Below are positions 35,322 through 48,694 of a stretch of 64,000 bases of DNA, piece after piece (the first letter of the stretch is position 1; each line of letters begins with the position of its first letter). The stretch lies in the NCBI GenBank assembly GCA_000231825.2, contig JH720302.1, positions 1,543,179 to 1,607,178 on the forward strand, written 5' to 3'. The notes beneath the pieces are model-generated. The model had not been told where the DNA came from. It saw only the letters and a program-made list of their open reading frames with translations, and made no database searches. A program made the translations under genes and the position numbers. The DNA comes from Tetrahymena elliotti 4EA. Taxonomy: Eukaryota; Ciliophora; Oligohymenophorea; Hymenostomatida; Tetrahymenidae.

Positions 35322-36399
35322 CATATGAGATGATAAATATTAAAGAAAAGCAAATATAAATATAATTAAGGAGATTGTCCATCTTTCAAAATTTATAAAA
35401 AAAAAACATAAAATCATTTTAATTATGATCATAAATAAATAAAATAAATTTGAATATCATTTATATTTTTAACAAATTTTCTTTAAGTTCCTTAAATTTT
35501 ATTTTAAAAATATTTATCAATAAATACAAAATAAAATTTATAACCATCCTTAGATGTTAATATTAATGACAAGATATTAAGCTATGGGGTAATTATTTAA
35601 TTGTTGATAATTTAAAAATTGATTTTGATAATTTTTATGGTATTTTGCTAATTAAAAAAAAATGAACAAAAGAAATAGCTAGGGTATTAATTTTGTTTAA
35701 AGAAGCTCATAATATATATATATACAAGCTGATTTTAAAAATTTTTTTATTTAGAAAAACTAAATTATTTTTTTGTTAAAAATGAAACAATTGATAATTT
35801 TTATTCTTTCTGCAATTTCTTCTATCATAGGGTTCTTCATTAATTTTTTAATAGAATGTCTAATCAAAAATAAATTTAAGAGCAGTTTTTATTTTTAAAT
35901 TAAGGAGCTACATAGTTTTACTTTTCTCATTTTTTTATGAAGAAAATTTCTTGATAGTATAATTGTATAAGTGTTGATTATTTCTAATATCCTAAAATGT
36001 AAAAATTATGTTTGTATTTTGATTAAAATAATTATTTTGATTATTTTATCAAATAATATAATAAATATATGGATTTTTCTTTTTAATTTATTAATACTGT
36101 TAGAAATTTTATTTAAATCATTAATAGATTTCAATAAAATTAATAAAAAAATGTCTGATTGGTGATTAGATAAAATTTATACGTGTATTGCTATATTATT
36201 AGATCCAAACAATTCAATATTAAAGGATTTCTTTTTGATTGAATGAAAAATGAATATCTATCTATCTATTAATCTATTAATTGGTTTAAGGATTTTTTCT
36301 TTAAGGTAAAAAAATAAGATATCTTATTTAATAAATAAAAAAGATTTTTGCTTAAAATTAATATTAAAAAGCAAGATTTAGTTAAATTGGAATATTTGA
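35322..36399. other. Intergenic upstream of STT3
   Basis: About 1.08 kb containing a questionable hydrophobic open frame (35,782-36,165, separate entry) and a short CTAT microsatellite at about 36,257. It must include the STT3 promoter. No motif is recognised. Confidence 0.45.
35782..36165 (+). other. Hydrophobic open frame broken by one TGA
   Basis: From ATG 35782 (MKQLIIFILSAISSIIGFF) the frame is open to TGA 35938-35940. It continues in the same frame for another 75 codons (CILIKIIILIILSNNIINIW and further) to TGA at about 36163. Each part looks like membrane helices. In DNA this AT-rich, chance frames are hydrophobic, so the pattern may be meaningless. Alternatives are a small membrane-protein gene with a missed intron, a decayed gene, or a UGA recoding event. 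Confidence 0.2.
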
Positions 36400-39149
36400 A
36401 TGAGTACCGATTCAAAGATAACCAAACGTTAACTCAAAAAGGAGGAATAATCTGCCACTGATGTTAACGCAGAAACTCCTGAAGAAAGAGTAGATGAATA
36501 ACAAGATGAAAGTTAAGATGAGGAATAAGAAAATTAATCCAACTTCAAATAAGAAATACACGCATAACTTAAAAAGTGGGCTCCTGCATTAAATATGACA
36601 ATCTTGTTATTAATTTCAGTTGTAGCAGTTTTAGTTAGAGTATATTCAGTTATTCGTTATGAAAGTATTATCCACGAATTCGATCCTTGGTTCAACTATC
36701 GTACAACTCAATATTTAGTCACCAATAAAGATGGTATTTATGGATTATGGAATTGGTTTGATTCTGAATCTTGGTATCCTCTTGGTCGTTCCGTTGGTGG
36801 TACTCTTTATCCAGGTCTTATGGCTACTGCTGGCGCTATCTATTGGACTCTTCATAAATTATGTTTACCTGTAAATATATAAGATAAACATTTTAAAAAA
36901 TAAATAATTTGTCATTTTTGATATCATTAAAGCTTGATATAAATAAATGAAATTGTTAATTTAGTATTTATTTAATGTGATTAATATTTTTTTAAAAAAA
37001 GGTTGATATCAGAAACGTTTGTGTGTTCCTTGCTCCTATTTTTGCTGCATTTACAAGTATAGCAACTTATTTGTTGACCAGATAAGTAACAAAGAGAGCT
37101 GATGCTGGTCTTTTCAGTGCTTTGTTCATTGCTATTGTTCCTACATATATGTCTCGTAGTGTTGCTGGTAGTTACGATAATGAAGGTGTTGCCATTTTTG
37201 CTTTGGTTTTCACTTTCTATCTCTTCCTTAAGGCTGCTAACACTGGAAGCATTATCTGGTCTTCTTATTCAGCTTTGAGTCTTTTCTTCATGGTTGCTTC
37301 TTGGGGTGGTTATGCTTTTATTATTAACATTATTCCTATTTTTGTTGTCTTCTTGATGATCACTGATAGATATTCCACTAAGCTCTATGTTGCATACAAT
37401 GTATTCTACATTCTTGGAACAATTTTAGCTCTCTAAATTCCTTTTGTTGGCTTTTAAGTAACTATTATTTTAAACTGTTTCAATAAAATCATCAAAAATA
37501 AATTTATTAATTTCTTTTTAAATTTACTTTAGGCTATACACTCATCTGAACACATGGCTAGTCATGGCGTCTTTATTTTACTTTAAGTATACAAGTTTGT
37601 TAACTTCTTGAAGGGCCACATTCACAAGAAAGGAGTCAAGATCTTAACACGTTTGTTTATTATTGGTGTTGCTTTATTCTTATTATTAGCTTTTATTTTC
37701 ATGCTCGTTACTGGAAAAACTAAATGGAGTGGCAGAAGTTTAACTCTTCTTGATCCTACTTATGCTAAAAAATATATTCCTATTATTGCATCAGTTTCTG
37801 AACATCAAGCTACTACTTGGTCTTCCTTCTTCTTTGATCTTCATTTCTTAACTATTTTTGGACCTATTGGTTTATACTATTGCTTTAAAAACCCTAACTA
37901 TGGTAAAATCTTTATGGCTATCTACCTTGTCTTGAGTGTTTACTTTGCATCTGTCATGGTTCGTTTACTTTTAGTTTTAGGTCCTGCTTTGTCTATCGTT
38001 GGTGGTATTGGTGTTAGTTGGACTGTTAATCTCTTCACTAAATCCTTACGTAACTTTATTTTTGGAAGAACCCATTCCAAAAAATCCAAGCATCAAGTTA
38101 GCCCTGTAGTCAGTTTAGTTGGTTTATTGTTTATTGGATATCTTATCTCAGTCTACATTATGCATTGTAATTACACTGGTGCTGAAGCTTATTCTTCTCC
38201 CTCAATCATTCTTTCTAACAGAGATAGAAATGGTAATAGACACATTGTTGATGATTTCAGAGAAGCTTATTTCTGGTTAAGACAAAACACTAAATCTGAT
38301 GAAAAAATCCTTTCTTGGTGGGATTACGGTTATTAAATCACTGGTATGTCAAATAGGTAATAAAATTTTAATTTTTGTATTTAGTCTTAGAACACCGTTC
38401 AAAATAAATTTTGATTGAATTTAATTTACATTTTTTTATGAGGGATGTTAAATAATTTTTATTTTAAAGAACTGTAATGGTTGATAATAACACTTGGAAT
38501 AATACTCATATTGCAACTGTTGCTATGGCTTTGGCAAGTAGCGAGTCTGACGCTTATGAAGTTTGTGATAAACTTGATGTTGATTACATTTTGATGATTT
38601 TCGGTGGTTACTCTTACTTCTCTGGTGATGATATTAATAAATTCCTTTGGATGGTCCGTATTGCTGGTGGTGTTTTTCCTCATGTTAAAGAAGAAGATTT
38701 CTATAGTAAGAATAACTAATATCGTATTGATTCCTAGGCCTCTGAAACTATGCTTAACTCACTTATGTTTAGATTGAGTTTCTACAGGTAATTTTTTATT
38801 TAAATATATTAGTTTTAATAATCTTTAATAAATTAGATTTGATGAAATATAAACTGCTTATCAAAAGCCTAAGGGTTGGGATAATGTAAGAAATCAAGAA
38901 GTTGGTTTAAAGAAATTCAAATTAGAATATTTCGAAGAAGCCTTTACAAGTGAAAACTGGATTGTCAGAATCTATAGAAGAAAGCCCAGAAAGAATAGAG
39001 AGGGTATAGTCTTCTTATCTAAGAGCTTAAACAATTACCCTGCTCTTGAACAAGATACTGAATATAGAAAGAAATATGATGTCTTTGATAACATTAAATT
39101 TAACAAGATTATCCTTAAAAAAAGAAGAAGTGTTGCTACTAGATAGTGA
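36400..39149 (+). CDS. STT3: STT3, catalytic subunit of oligosaccharyltransferase
   Basis: Five exons (36400-36870, 37002-37457, 37533-38356, 38470-38787, 38837-39149) join in phase to 793 residues. STT3 transfers the lipid-linked oligosaccharide to Asn in Asn-X-Ser/Thr of proteins entering the endoplasmic reticulum. Visible motifs: the first luminal acidic motif [10 protein letters not shown] (Glu93, Asp95), [32 protein letters not shown], the WWDYGY signature at 571-576, [11 protein letters not shown], and the DYILMIFGG region. There are about 11-13 membrane helices. The length is close to the usual 700-830. The acidic Gln/Glu-rich cytosolic N-terminus (residues 1-55) is longer than in most homologues. 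Codon use is less AT-biased than in neighbours, with frequent GGT and GCT, as in highly expressed ciliate genes. The C-terminus is basic ([10 protein letters not shown]). Confidence 0.97.
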
Positions 39150-39855
39150 ATAAAATAGAATTATTAAATAATAGTAATAAAATAATAAAAGTATTTTTAT
39201 CTTCTAAATAATTATATAAATATGCATCTATTCAATAAATCACTCAAAATCAAATCATTGATAAATAATTCTAAATTAAAAGAATGCTAAAATTGAAAAA
39301 AGAAATGTTAATAATATATTTTAAAAATATCATCAAAACCTAATTCAGTAAGCATTATTTGTATCTTTAGATGAAATAAATAGAGTTTTTAAATTTATTT
39401 GTAGATTAGTTTTATAAGATACTTGTTAAAAAGTAAATAAATAAAGTAGGTAATCTATTTTAACTAAAATTAAATCATTCAAATTTTAGAAAGAATCAAA
39501 AGGTTTTAATAGTAATAGATAAATATAAGTAAATAATATTTTTAAGAAAATAATTTATCTATTTTAGAATATTTTGTTCAAATAATTAAAATAAAATGCT
39601 TATTTTGTTTGGAAAAGTAGAAATTAAGATGGGAATATAATCAGTGTAAAATTTTTAGAAAAAAATCTTTGTGATCATTATATAGCTATTTTAACACCTT
39701 AATTTAAAGAAGCATTGCAATTTTATTCAATAAATAATTTATAATCAAATTTTTATTTACAATTCAGCAAGCAAGTTTCTTTTAGAGTAAATTTGTAAAT
39801 TTTATAGTTGAATTGAAGGCAATTTAATACTTATTTTAGAAAAAAGATTTATAAA
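39150..39855. other. Intergenic between STT3 and the SNARE-like gene
   Basis: About 700 bases of AT-rich DNA; no gene, repeat or RNA recognised. Confidence 0.5.
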
Positions 39856-40846
39856 ATGTTTTAGCATGATGAAGAAGAATACAAAAAATTAAATGGCCAA
39901 TTGAAAGAGCAGGTTGGTCAAGCATAATTACAATCTTTAGGTAAATTAGAAAAATGAAAATTCTTATACTTTTTGAGAATATGATGAAAATTTAATTCAT
40001 TTTGAAGTTTTTAAATTGATTTTTTATTACAAAATTAGAAAAAATGGAGGAAATGCTATCTTCTATTAATGATTAATATAAAAAGTGCTATTCAAAAGTA
40101 AGATATTTATTATTAGAAATGATTTAATAGTATCAAATATTATGGTATTAATTATTTAGCTTTAAGAACTAAGAAGCCAATCAGAGAAGAGCAACTTAAA
40201 AAAAGAAAAAGAAAAAGTAATTTGAAACACTCAAATAAGTATGAAATTAAAATTGATATATTTTGAAGGTAAATAAATATAATGAAGATTTGAAGTAAAG
40301 CAAAAGTAGAATTGATAGAATGTCTAAGAATATTGAAAGATAAAAAAGTAAGTTAGATGCTATTTAGAATGGACAAACTGATTTACAAGAAAGCTAAGTA
40401 TATTCTAATGATATTTTGAACTTTTCTTTTATTGATTCGTTATTCAATTTTAATAAAATAGAATCTATCAAAAAATATATAATCAACAGAAATTGGTATG
40501 GCCAAGATCTAGGAATCTAGCTATTAAACTATATTATAAATTAATGCAGTAGCAGCCTAAGGTAATAATATTACTGATGGTACTATATCAAAGCTTCACG
40601 AATAAAATGAAAACATTAATAAAATCATTGCAGGAGTAAATTATTTTATTTTAAATATCAAAACTTAAATAATTTTTTTAAATTCTTCTAAAGATTAATT
40701 AAGTAGATGAAAATCTTACTCTTATTGATAGAATAAGAAGGGTTGTAAGTAACAAAGCTATGTTGGAAAAGTTAATACTTTTCTTTATGGTTATTATCTT
40801 GGTTATAGCAAACCTTATTATTTTATATTTTAAAGTTACTCGTTGA
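39856..40846 (+). CDS. Qb-SNARE-like protein (Vti1/membrin type)
   Basis: Multi-exon gene, ATG 39856 (MFQHDEEEYKKLNGQLKEQ) to TGA 40844-40846. The protein is helical throughout: an N-terminal coiled region, a Lys/Glu/Ser-rich middle (SKSRIDRMSKNIERQKSKL), a SNARE-like heptad region (ISKLHEQNENINKIIAGINQ, VDENLTLIDRIRRVVSNK) and one C-terminal membrane helix (ILFFMVIILVIANLIILYF) with a three-residue luminal end. A tail-anchored coiled coil with NxxL-type heptads next to the anchor is the layout of Qb SNAREs such as Vti1 or GOSR2/Bos1, which drive fusion in the Golgi/endosome route. Exon joints near 40,220-40,260 and 40,400-40,550 are inferred from phase and are the weakest part. The exact subclass is uncertain. 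Confidence 0.6.
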
Positions 40847-42439
40847 TAATCGCATCTATTATATTTTATATTTATCATGTTTGTACAATATCAAAATAAA
40901 TGCACATAAAATTCAAATTTGCCGAATAATTTAGATAAAATTAAACTAAATTATTATACTGTATGTACTGATCTAAAAAGATGATTTTTTGTTAAAGATG
41001 AAATATTTTTAAAATAAATTTTTTTTTCTTACCAAAAATTGCAAGTACTTTATTTTAACCAGAATATTTTTGATTTCCTCTCTAAAATTTATCTAAAATT
41101 TTTAATTTAAATCATTTTTAAGACCATTAAATATTATTTAAATAAATATTTTAATCAATTTATATTTAAGACAAAAATGAACTTATATATATGGAGGTAG
41201 ATCCTTGGATCTTTTTATTGGAATAAAAATATATACACAATATTAATAGATTAATATTTATTTAGATAATAGAAATGTTCATTATTCTATCATTTTCATT
41301 TTTGAAAATTATTTCTTAGATGTATTATTTCAGAAAATAACTTTTTCGATGTAAGTTGTTTGAATCAAATTATGAAATTAAGTAATTATTTGAAAATTTT
41401 TAAATCCTTTTGACTTATTAATAAAGGCATTTAAAGTAAACAGTTTTTAAAAGATAAATAAACGATTAAGATAAAATAAAATTAATTATTTAAATTAAAT
41501 TAAAAAAGAAAATTAAAAAACGAAAGCACTTAAAGAAACTAAGAATATAGATGAATGGGTCAATGAATAGCATATATATATCTGTATATAATTTTATTGG
41601 ATGACTTATTATTTTTTTTATTTTGAAGTCTACAGCAAAAGAGGAGAAAATAAACTAAACTGAATCAAGAAAGAAAAAAAATTCCTGTCATCATTTTAAT
41701 TTAGACACAAATAGCATTAAACAAATTTTTTAAATAAATAAAATATTTAATACCATTTGGATGAAAATCCCCTTTTGATTTTGATAGACTATTTGTTTTG
41801 GTTGTTTGCTTGTTTATTTATATAAATTTATGATTATAATTTTGGACATATTATTAATAATATAATTTATTTGCATTTTATACAATAATTTTCCTCTGTT
41901 TAAATAGTTATTTATTGTTGCTGACTCAATAGCTTAATTACTTATTTACTTCAAATTTTTTATTTAGAATTATTTATTATTTATGTTGTGCTTAATAAAA
42001 TTATCTAAAACCTTCTTACAACTCCTAAAATAACTAGTTATCATAATAGATCAGAAAATTTTTATTTTAAACAGATAGAGTTATTTGATTGTTTTCTTAG
42101 GTAAGTTGGAATTAAGGGAGTGAATACTAGAGGAGCTTATTTGAATTAAACAAAGAATTATCAGCTTATTTTGATATGAATTGATTCAAAAAGTAGAAGA
42201 GGAAATATTATTTATGAAGTTTTATATTTTTATAGATTAAAATATAATTTTTTTGTTTTATTTATAATGTAGAGATAGATAGAATTAATCATACTGTAAA
42301 GGTTTATTATTTATTGCTGATCATATAAGAGGTGAGAAAGCTATTTTTAATTTACTTCAAGCTCACTCATATTTTTATTTTTTATGATTGTTTAAGAACT
42401 AATTTACAACTTAAATTATTTTAATAATCATTGATGCAT
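40847..42439. other. Convergent intergenic region
   Basis: About 1.6 kb between converging genes. It is AT-rich and I see no conserved coding stretch, repeat or RNA. Confidence 0.5.
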
Positions 42440-45400
42440 TCATTTGTTTTAAGAGAATCTTGGAATATTTTATTGAGTTTATTTATATTGCGTGGAAGTG
42501 TCTTTGAATAAAGTATCAACTCTGTAACTTGACTAATTATTACCTTTTGGTGTAGTAGGAGCTCCTCCTACATTTCCCATTCCTAATTAATTGTGGGTGG
42601 AGAATGCCTATGGGTTACTTTCCATAAACTCAACCAAATTATTTGATGATTTTTTGCGATTTATATCATCATGTTTATAACTAAAAGCTGTGTCATATGT
42701 GCTAAACAACTTATTAGGCATATTAAAAGTTGTATTTTTGGTAGATGATGGTTAGATGTTTATTTGTTATTGGTTTATGTTGGATGATGACCCTCTATTT
42801 TCATCTTATGAGTGTATAGGAAGATTTGAATTACTTATCCCTTAGTTTGGATTTGGGAATGAAGGAGATTAAACTTGTTAATCTTAGTACTAGTGCTGAT
42901 TTGTGTTAATTAGCAACTTATAATTTTAAGCAGAATTTTCACTATACTTCCTATTTGTATTGTTTCCTTAGTTACTGCTAAATTAATCTAAATTAAATTA
43001 CTAGTAGCCTTAGTTTAAATTAGGTATTTAGCTTGGAGAATTATATTTGAAGTTTATCTCACTTGCGTTAGAAGAAGAGTAATTAGAAGCCTCAGTAGAT
43101 TTTCTGCTTGTGTTTTCATTTGATGTATTATTACTTGGTTGTTGATTACTATTACTATTATTTGTTTGAGTGTTATTACTGAAATTTTAAGCATTATTTT
43201 AGTTTCCAGAAATCGAAATATTTGCAACTGGTATGTGGGATAAAACTTATTTTTTTTCCATTTGCATACCGCTTGGAGTTGATTATTAATTAATTATTTA
43301 ATTAACATTCTAAGGTAAGTTACTATAAGAACTTAGATTTATTCCTGCTTTAGGTACAGAACTGAGACTGCTTGATTAGATTATAGATTTAGCAGAAATA
43401 CTTTACTACTATAAGGTTTATTCTTATTTTTATTGCAATTATTATTAATTCTGTTGATTCATTTGTTACTGCTATTATTACTATGCTAAGTATTGCTATT
43501 ATTGGGGTGCTGGTTATTATTATGATAGTATCTATTGTTATTACTATTAAATTTGTTATTGTTGTTGATATATTTACTGTTATTGATTTTGAGCTTACTA
43601 TTATTATATTAAATGTTACTGCTAGAGTAATTCCCCCCTTGACTTTTCAGGACTTAATGGAGGTTTCATGCTACTAATTCCCTTTTATTGTCCAGGAACT
43701 TACAATGTGTTATTAGCACTCTGAATTTATATACCTTAATTTTAAATATTCGTTGCATCAATACTTCCATTCATACCTCTTGCACGGAAGTACTATTGCT
43801 ATTACTATTGATTATGAGAAGGACTATTGGAGATGTTAGCTTAAATTTATTGGCTTAGTTACTATGGAATTTGGATATTGGTAGCCTTTTGTTACATTTG
43901 TTATTACTGTTATTAAGAAGGAACCTAGTTTTAAGGTGGCTGTGACTAAGTACTAATAGGACCAGTGTAAGTAGAGAAAAATGGCTGTTATAAATTTAAA
44001 AAGTTAGAATTTGAACTCATTTGTTAATACTAAACCCCTTATTGCTATTATTATAGTAAATTTTATTAAGACTTTTACTGTTTAGGAGTAAATGTTTCGT
44101 TTCCTGCTGTTTTCAGATTTAACGTGACTAAAGGAGGGTTGCTTGAAACATTTTATTGAGTAAAATCTTAAACTTATTAGGTGAAATTATTGATCTAACG
44201 CTCTCTTGCTGCTTGAGTATTCTTGTTGGAAGGAGGATTCATATTATAATTTTGTAGATTGATATTCTTTTGATTCACTTGTGGCTGTTATTCTTACTTA
44301 CCTTAAAGAATAGCACCATTACAAGTTGAGGATCTAACTTACCTTTAAGAAGGTGTATTTGAATTTGAGGCATTATTCTTACTTGCAGATCTTTCTTATT
44401 CCTCTTTAACATTCAAGTTAATTTAATTATTTAATCCTTAAATAGTTATTGAGTTAGTTTAACGAGGTTAGTCATGTAGATTTTATGTACTCATATTCTT
44501 AGATGGATGAATGAGTTAATATGAAATTTATTATCCTTATTATGAAGTAACTATAAATTTCTAAGCTTATTGTGGCTATTATCCTTGGAGTGAGCTTTAG
44601 ACAAAAGAGGATTTCTCATTTTTTCTTGGAGGGGTTGTGTTCATTTATAGGTTTTATTAATTACTTTGCTCGACTTAATCATTATTACTACCTCTAGAGC
44701 TCTAATTATTTTGTTGATTTTAAAGAGCTTGGAATTAGCTTGGTTAACGAACTTTATAGTTAAATCTATTTCCATTTGAAGATTGTGTTGAACCATAGCT
44801 ACTTATTTCATCAGACTTTCCTTCATTTGGGATATTAGGACTTTACTCTTTATTTAGATTTAGAGAATCATTTTAGTTTGTAGGTAAATAACCAGATTTT
44901 TAATCAGGTTTAAATTGAGGTGTTCCAACAAGACTGCCATCTTTTGAATGCTTGCTGTCAAGCTTATTGACTGATATAGGTAAAATATTTTAAATACTCT
45001 ACCTCTTCTACTAAGGGAATGGTTGATCAGTAAAATCTTAAGATGTATTATAGGGTACCTAAAAGCTATTAAAATTTTAATTAGCATTTCTGCGAAGAGG
45101 CATATCACCACTTTAGTATTCAATTTCGAGTTATCCATTACCTATTATATTACTTGGCTTAAAATTTTGTGAAATATGATGCTAATGATGTGGGTTGTTA
45201 GAAGTATAACTAGATAATTGGTTTTATACACTCTATTAGGCAAATTATTAAGAATCTTATCTACGATTGTTCATCTTTTATTTAGGACTATCTTCAAATT
45301 CTTTGTTTCTGATAGGTGTAGATGATGTTCTATCATTTGACTGAACATCTTCATTATTTATGTTGCTCAAAAAGCTATAAGCGTGCTGGTTTTGTATACC

Positions 45401-48400
45401 TTATTTATTGTTAGCATTTGGATTATTAGCATTTAAGTTACCATTAGTACTTTCGTTATTTTCGTTTCGAGAAGAAGTTTCTTCTGTAGGAATACGTGAT
45501 TAAGAGGAATTATTGTCAGGTAGTTAAGATGATCTCTCTTTTTCTATCTTAACTTATTGTTATGCTAAATTGTTAAATTCAACCTACATTTTCATTTACT
45601 ATTAATCCTATTAAATTCCACCAATTATCTATTAAGCACCTCTCTGAGGAATATATTATTATTGTTGTTGTTGTTGTTGCTATTGTAATTGTTACTACTA
45701 TTATTGCTATTGTTGGTTAATTTAATTAGCATTGCCTATTCTATTGACATCAAGAGATTATTAAATGCTGTTTCTTACGGGAGGATTATCAAGTTAAGTT
45801 TTAATAGGACTAACAGACCTATCATTATAAGATGAAGTTCGAGGGTTCGGAGATTAATTAATTCCAATCTTTTGAATGTTTGAATTGATGCTATTAATAA
45901 TTTTTACAGACTAAGCAGGGGCAGAGGACTTACGATTTTATGGTAAATTATCTTGAGTTAAATCTATATTAGCTGTATATGTTGGATTGTTATAATTCTT
46001 TATCATGGCATTATATGAGAATTGTTGATCTTTATTTAAAATTGACTCATCTACCCATTTTATTAGTTTATCAATTACATCATTTGTTCTTTGTGCATTG
46101 TGATTTCCACTTACATATTCTAGCCATTTTTAACCATTATAACGTGCATAAAGCTATTCCGAATGTTCACATTTTACAAAAGTGTCTTCCTTAGAGCAAA
46201 TAAAGTAACATGGAATGTATATATTAGTTATTACTTTAGTCAAATCAATTTCCTATATATCAATAGGGACACGCTCTTTGACTTGATCTCTTACCTCAGA
46301 AATCGCAAAATTTAACACTACATTAGGCATACCAGTCTTTTATCTGGCAACATCTAAAGCAAGAAAATTTAAATTAGCAAAACCGCTATCGAAAACAATT
46401 CCCTTGACCCTCTAAGTTTATCTCTTAGACAAATACATCATGCTTGTAACTGCACCCATGCTTTAATTATAAATAAAATATTTCATTTTTTTTATTGATT
46501 TTGTAATAAATAACTGGTTTTGAAATTAAAAATAATTTAAATTCTTTAGACTTAAAAAATAAATAGTCAACTCAAAGTAATTTTTAGGGGGAAAAAAACC
46601 ATTTTCGGAGTTTATTAAAAAAATAGAAGATGTTTTTCTGGTAAATATTTTGTTTGATGAAAATAATAATATTTATTAAGAGAAAAAGTTATTTTTTTTA
46701 TCTTATGTAATATAAAATTTAGCTGTGGCTGGCTAGTATTAATTAATATTTTGGGAATAAAATTTAATCAAAAATAAATTTAATAATAATATGAGGATTA
46801 ATAATTTATTTTGTGGTTGTAATTTTTGATGAATCTAGATAATTTAAAACAAATCATAAAAAACCCAAAAAATTATTAAAATTTAAGACTACTGTCTTTG
46901 TTAAAATTTTTACTGCAAAATAAGTTAGAAATACATTGAATTTTTTTTCAAGTATAATTTAAATTTAAAATTTGGAAAAAGCTAATTTAAATATTAAAAT
47001 GTAAGAAAATCTAATTTATTTCTTAGTAGCAAAAAGTAATTTTATTTCCAAACTGATCTTGAAAAAGATTAAAAATACTCAAGTAATATTTAAAAATTTG
47101 ACGCCATGATTTCTCTCATGATTTTTATTCTTTTTAGGTAAAATGTTTGATATGTATTTATTTTGTTTTCTTCGAAAATGAAGTAGTCAATTAATGACTG
47201 ATTGATTGAATTAGCGAAGGAATGTATTTTAATTTAGAGAATCTTTTGAGAAAATAGTAAGATTGAAACTTAATTTAACCATTGTAAGGATTTTAGAGAG
47301 ATTTAAATTTTTTACAATTACTGCCAAATAGGTATTTTATTGCTTTTTACTGAATAAATAGTAAAATAGTGATGTAAATTCTCTCTTTTTATTTTAATCA
47401 ATTCTTTTTTGCTTGCTTGATTGTTATTTATTTATTTCTTAATTGCTCGTTTTGGCTGGCTTTCTAAAAGAGAGTCAAATAACAAATATGTATATTTGCT
47501 TAAAACTCTATTTTTTCAACTCGCTTTCTCTATTAAATTTAGCTTTATTATTTTTATTGTTTGATATGAGAGCTTCATGCTAACCATTTTCATTCTACCT
47601 AAAATTTACTTTTTGAAAATTGAAATTATTTGATTGCCGCATTTGCATTTTTCTATAAAAATAAATATCAACCAACCTTAAAGAATAATAGCTTATTTTA
47701 TGTCGTTTCTAAATATTACTTTCATGAAAATTAATCACTTAAAGAAATTGCTCATTTGATTTTCTAATTTTAATGTTGCTGGTTAAAATATTTGGTAAGT
47801 TTATACCTTCTACCCCAAAGGACTATGTTATTTATTTTGCCTGAATCTACAAGATTCTGGACTATACATTCTAAATCTTAACTCTCATTGATTCCTAATG
47901 TAACGTATTCACCTTCAGAAAGACCGCTACCAGAGAAGTCAAAACAAAAAAGACCTATACCCCTAGATATTAAATTGGGTAGTAATCTAAGGGCTTCTAC
48001 TCTTGAGCCACTGTTACAATGACAATAAATAACGCAATGAAACTTATTTTCTTCTGTGCTTGTTTATCCAATTGGAATAGGTTCAAATAAGGAACACTAT
48101 AACTTTAAATTGCGCTTGTTTAAAATAACCTGATCAACTCTTTTTGATCTATACCTTCCAAATACTTGTGTTTCATGTCCTTAAATAAAAATAATGTAAA
48201 TACATATGCAAATATTTCTGATTTTTTAAACTTTTGTGCTACTTATTGAATTTTAATTAGCCATTTAAACTAAATAATTAAATGGCTGAACAATGCAAAT
48301 ACTTTAAAAAATAAACTATTATTTTTCTTTTAACACACACCTAAATTCAAATGGCTAAACTAGCAATTAAAATTTTAAAGCTATTAGTTTTTACAAAACA

Positions 48401-48694
48401 TTTTTTTTATTCCTTTTGACATCGTGTCTGTAAAAATAGGAATGCACATTATGTTGATATAATTTTCTGCTAGCTAGCTTGCTTGCTTTTTATGTATTTC
48501 TAAATTAAGAAAGAAAATTGAAGAGAGAAACGAAAAATAAATCAGCGCAAGTCAAAAAAATTTTAACAAGGAGAAGTAGTTGGAGTGTAGGCATTTGGCA
48601 AATGAAAAGAAAAGTTACCTAAATCTGAAATGGAGTACTCCATTCTTTAGGGTCGAATGAACATCTTCCACAACTAATTAAATTACCCTATCAT
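42440..48694 (-). CDS. Alpha/beta hydrolase with a very long Gln/Asn-rich tail
   Basis: Three exons (48694-48619, 48179-47807, 46460-42440) join in phase to 1,489 residues, ATG 48694 (MIGQFNQLWKMF) to TGA 42442-42440. Residues about 20-300 are an alpha/beta hydrolase: VIYCHCNSGSRVEA (oxyanion strand region), FCFDFSGSGLSEGEY, the nucleophile elbow GRSMGA with Ser150 encoded across the second splice junction, CSKEDTF with Asp242 and SGNHN with His270. This CHGNSGSR/DFSGSGLS type occurs in plants and protists as putative serine hydrolases. The remaining 1,180 residues are one exon of low-complexity Gln/Asn/Ser/Pro sequence, including a poly-Gln run near 45,660-45,715, with no second domain. Such tails are prion-like and may drive condensation (inference). 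The second intron, 1.35 kb, is far longer than others here. Confidence 0.85.
46461..47806 (-). other. Unusually long intron (1.35 kb)
   Basis: Intron 2 of the hydrolase gene. Its donor GTATAAAC follows WGRS, and its acceptor AAAG precedes MGAV, so it interrupts the catalytic serine codon. It is AT-rich with no exon-like or RNA-like segment that I can support. Confidence 0.7.

Noticed and set aside
38459..38683. Minus-strand frame opposite STT3
   Set aside because: Antisense shadow of STT3 exon 4.
45979..46194. Plus-strand frame within the hydrolase gene
   Set aside because: Antisense to the conserved catalytic exon that carries SKEDTF and SGNHN.
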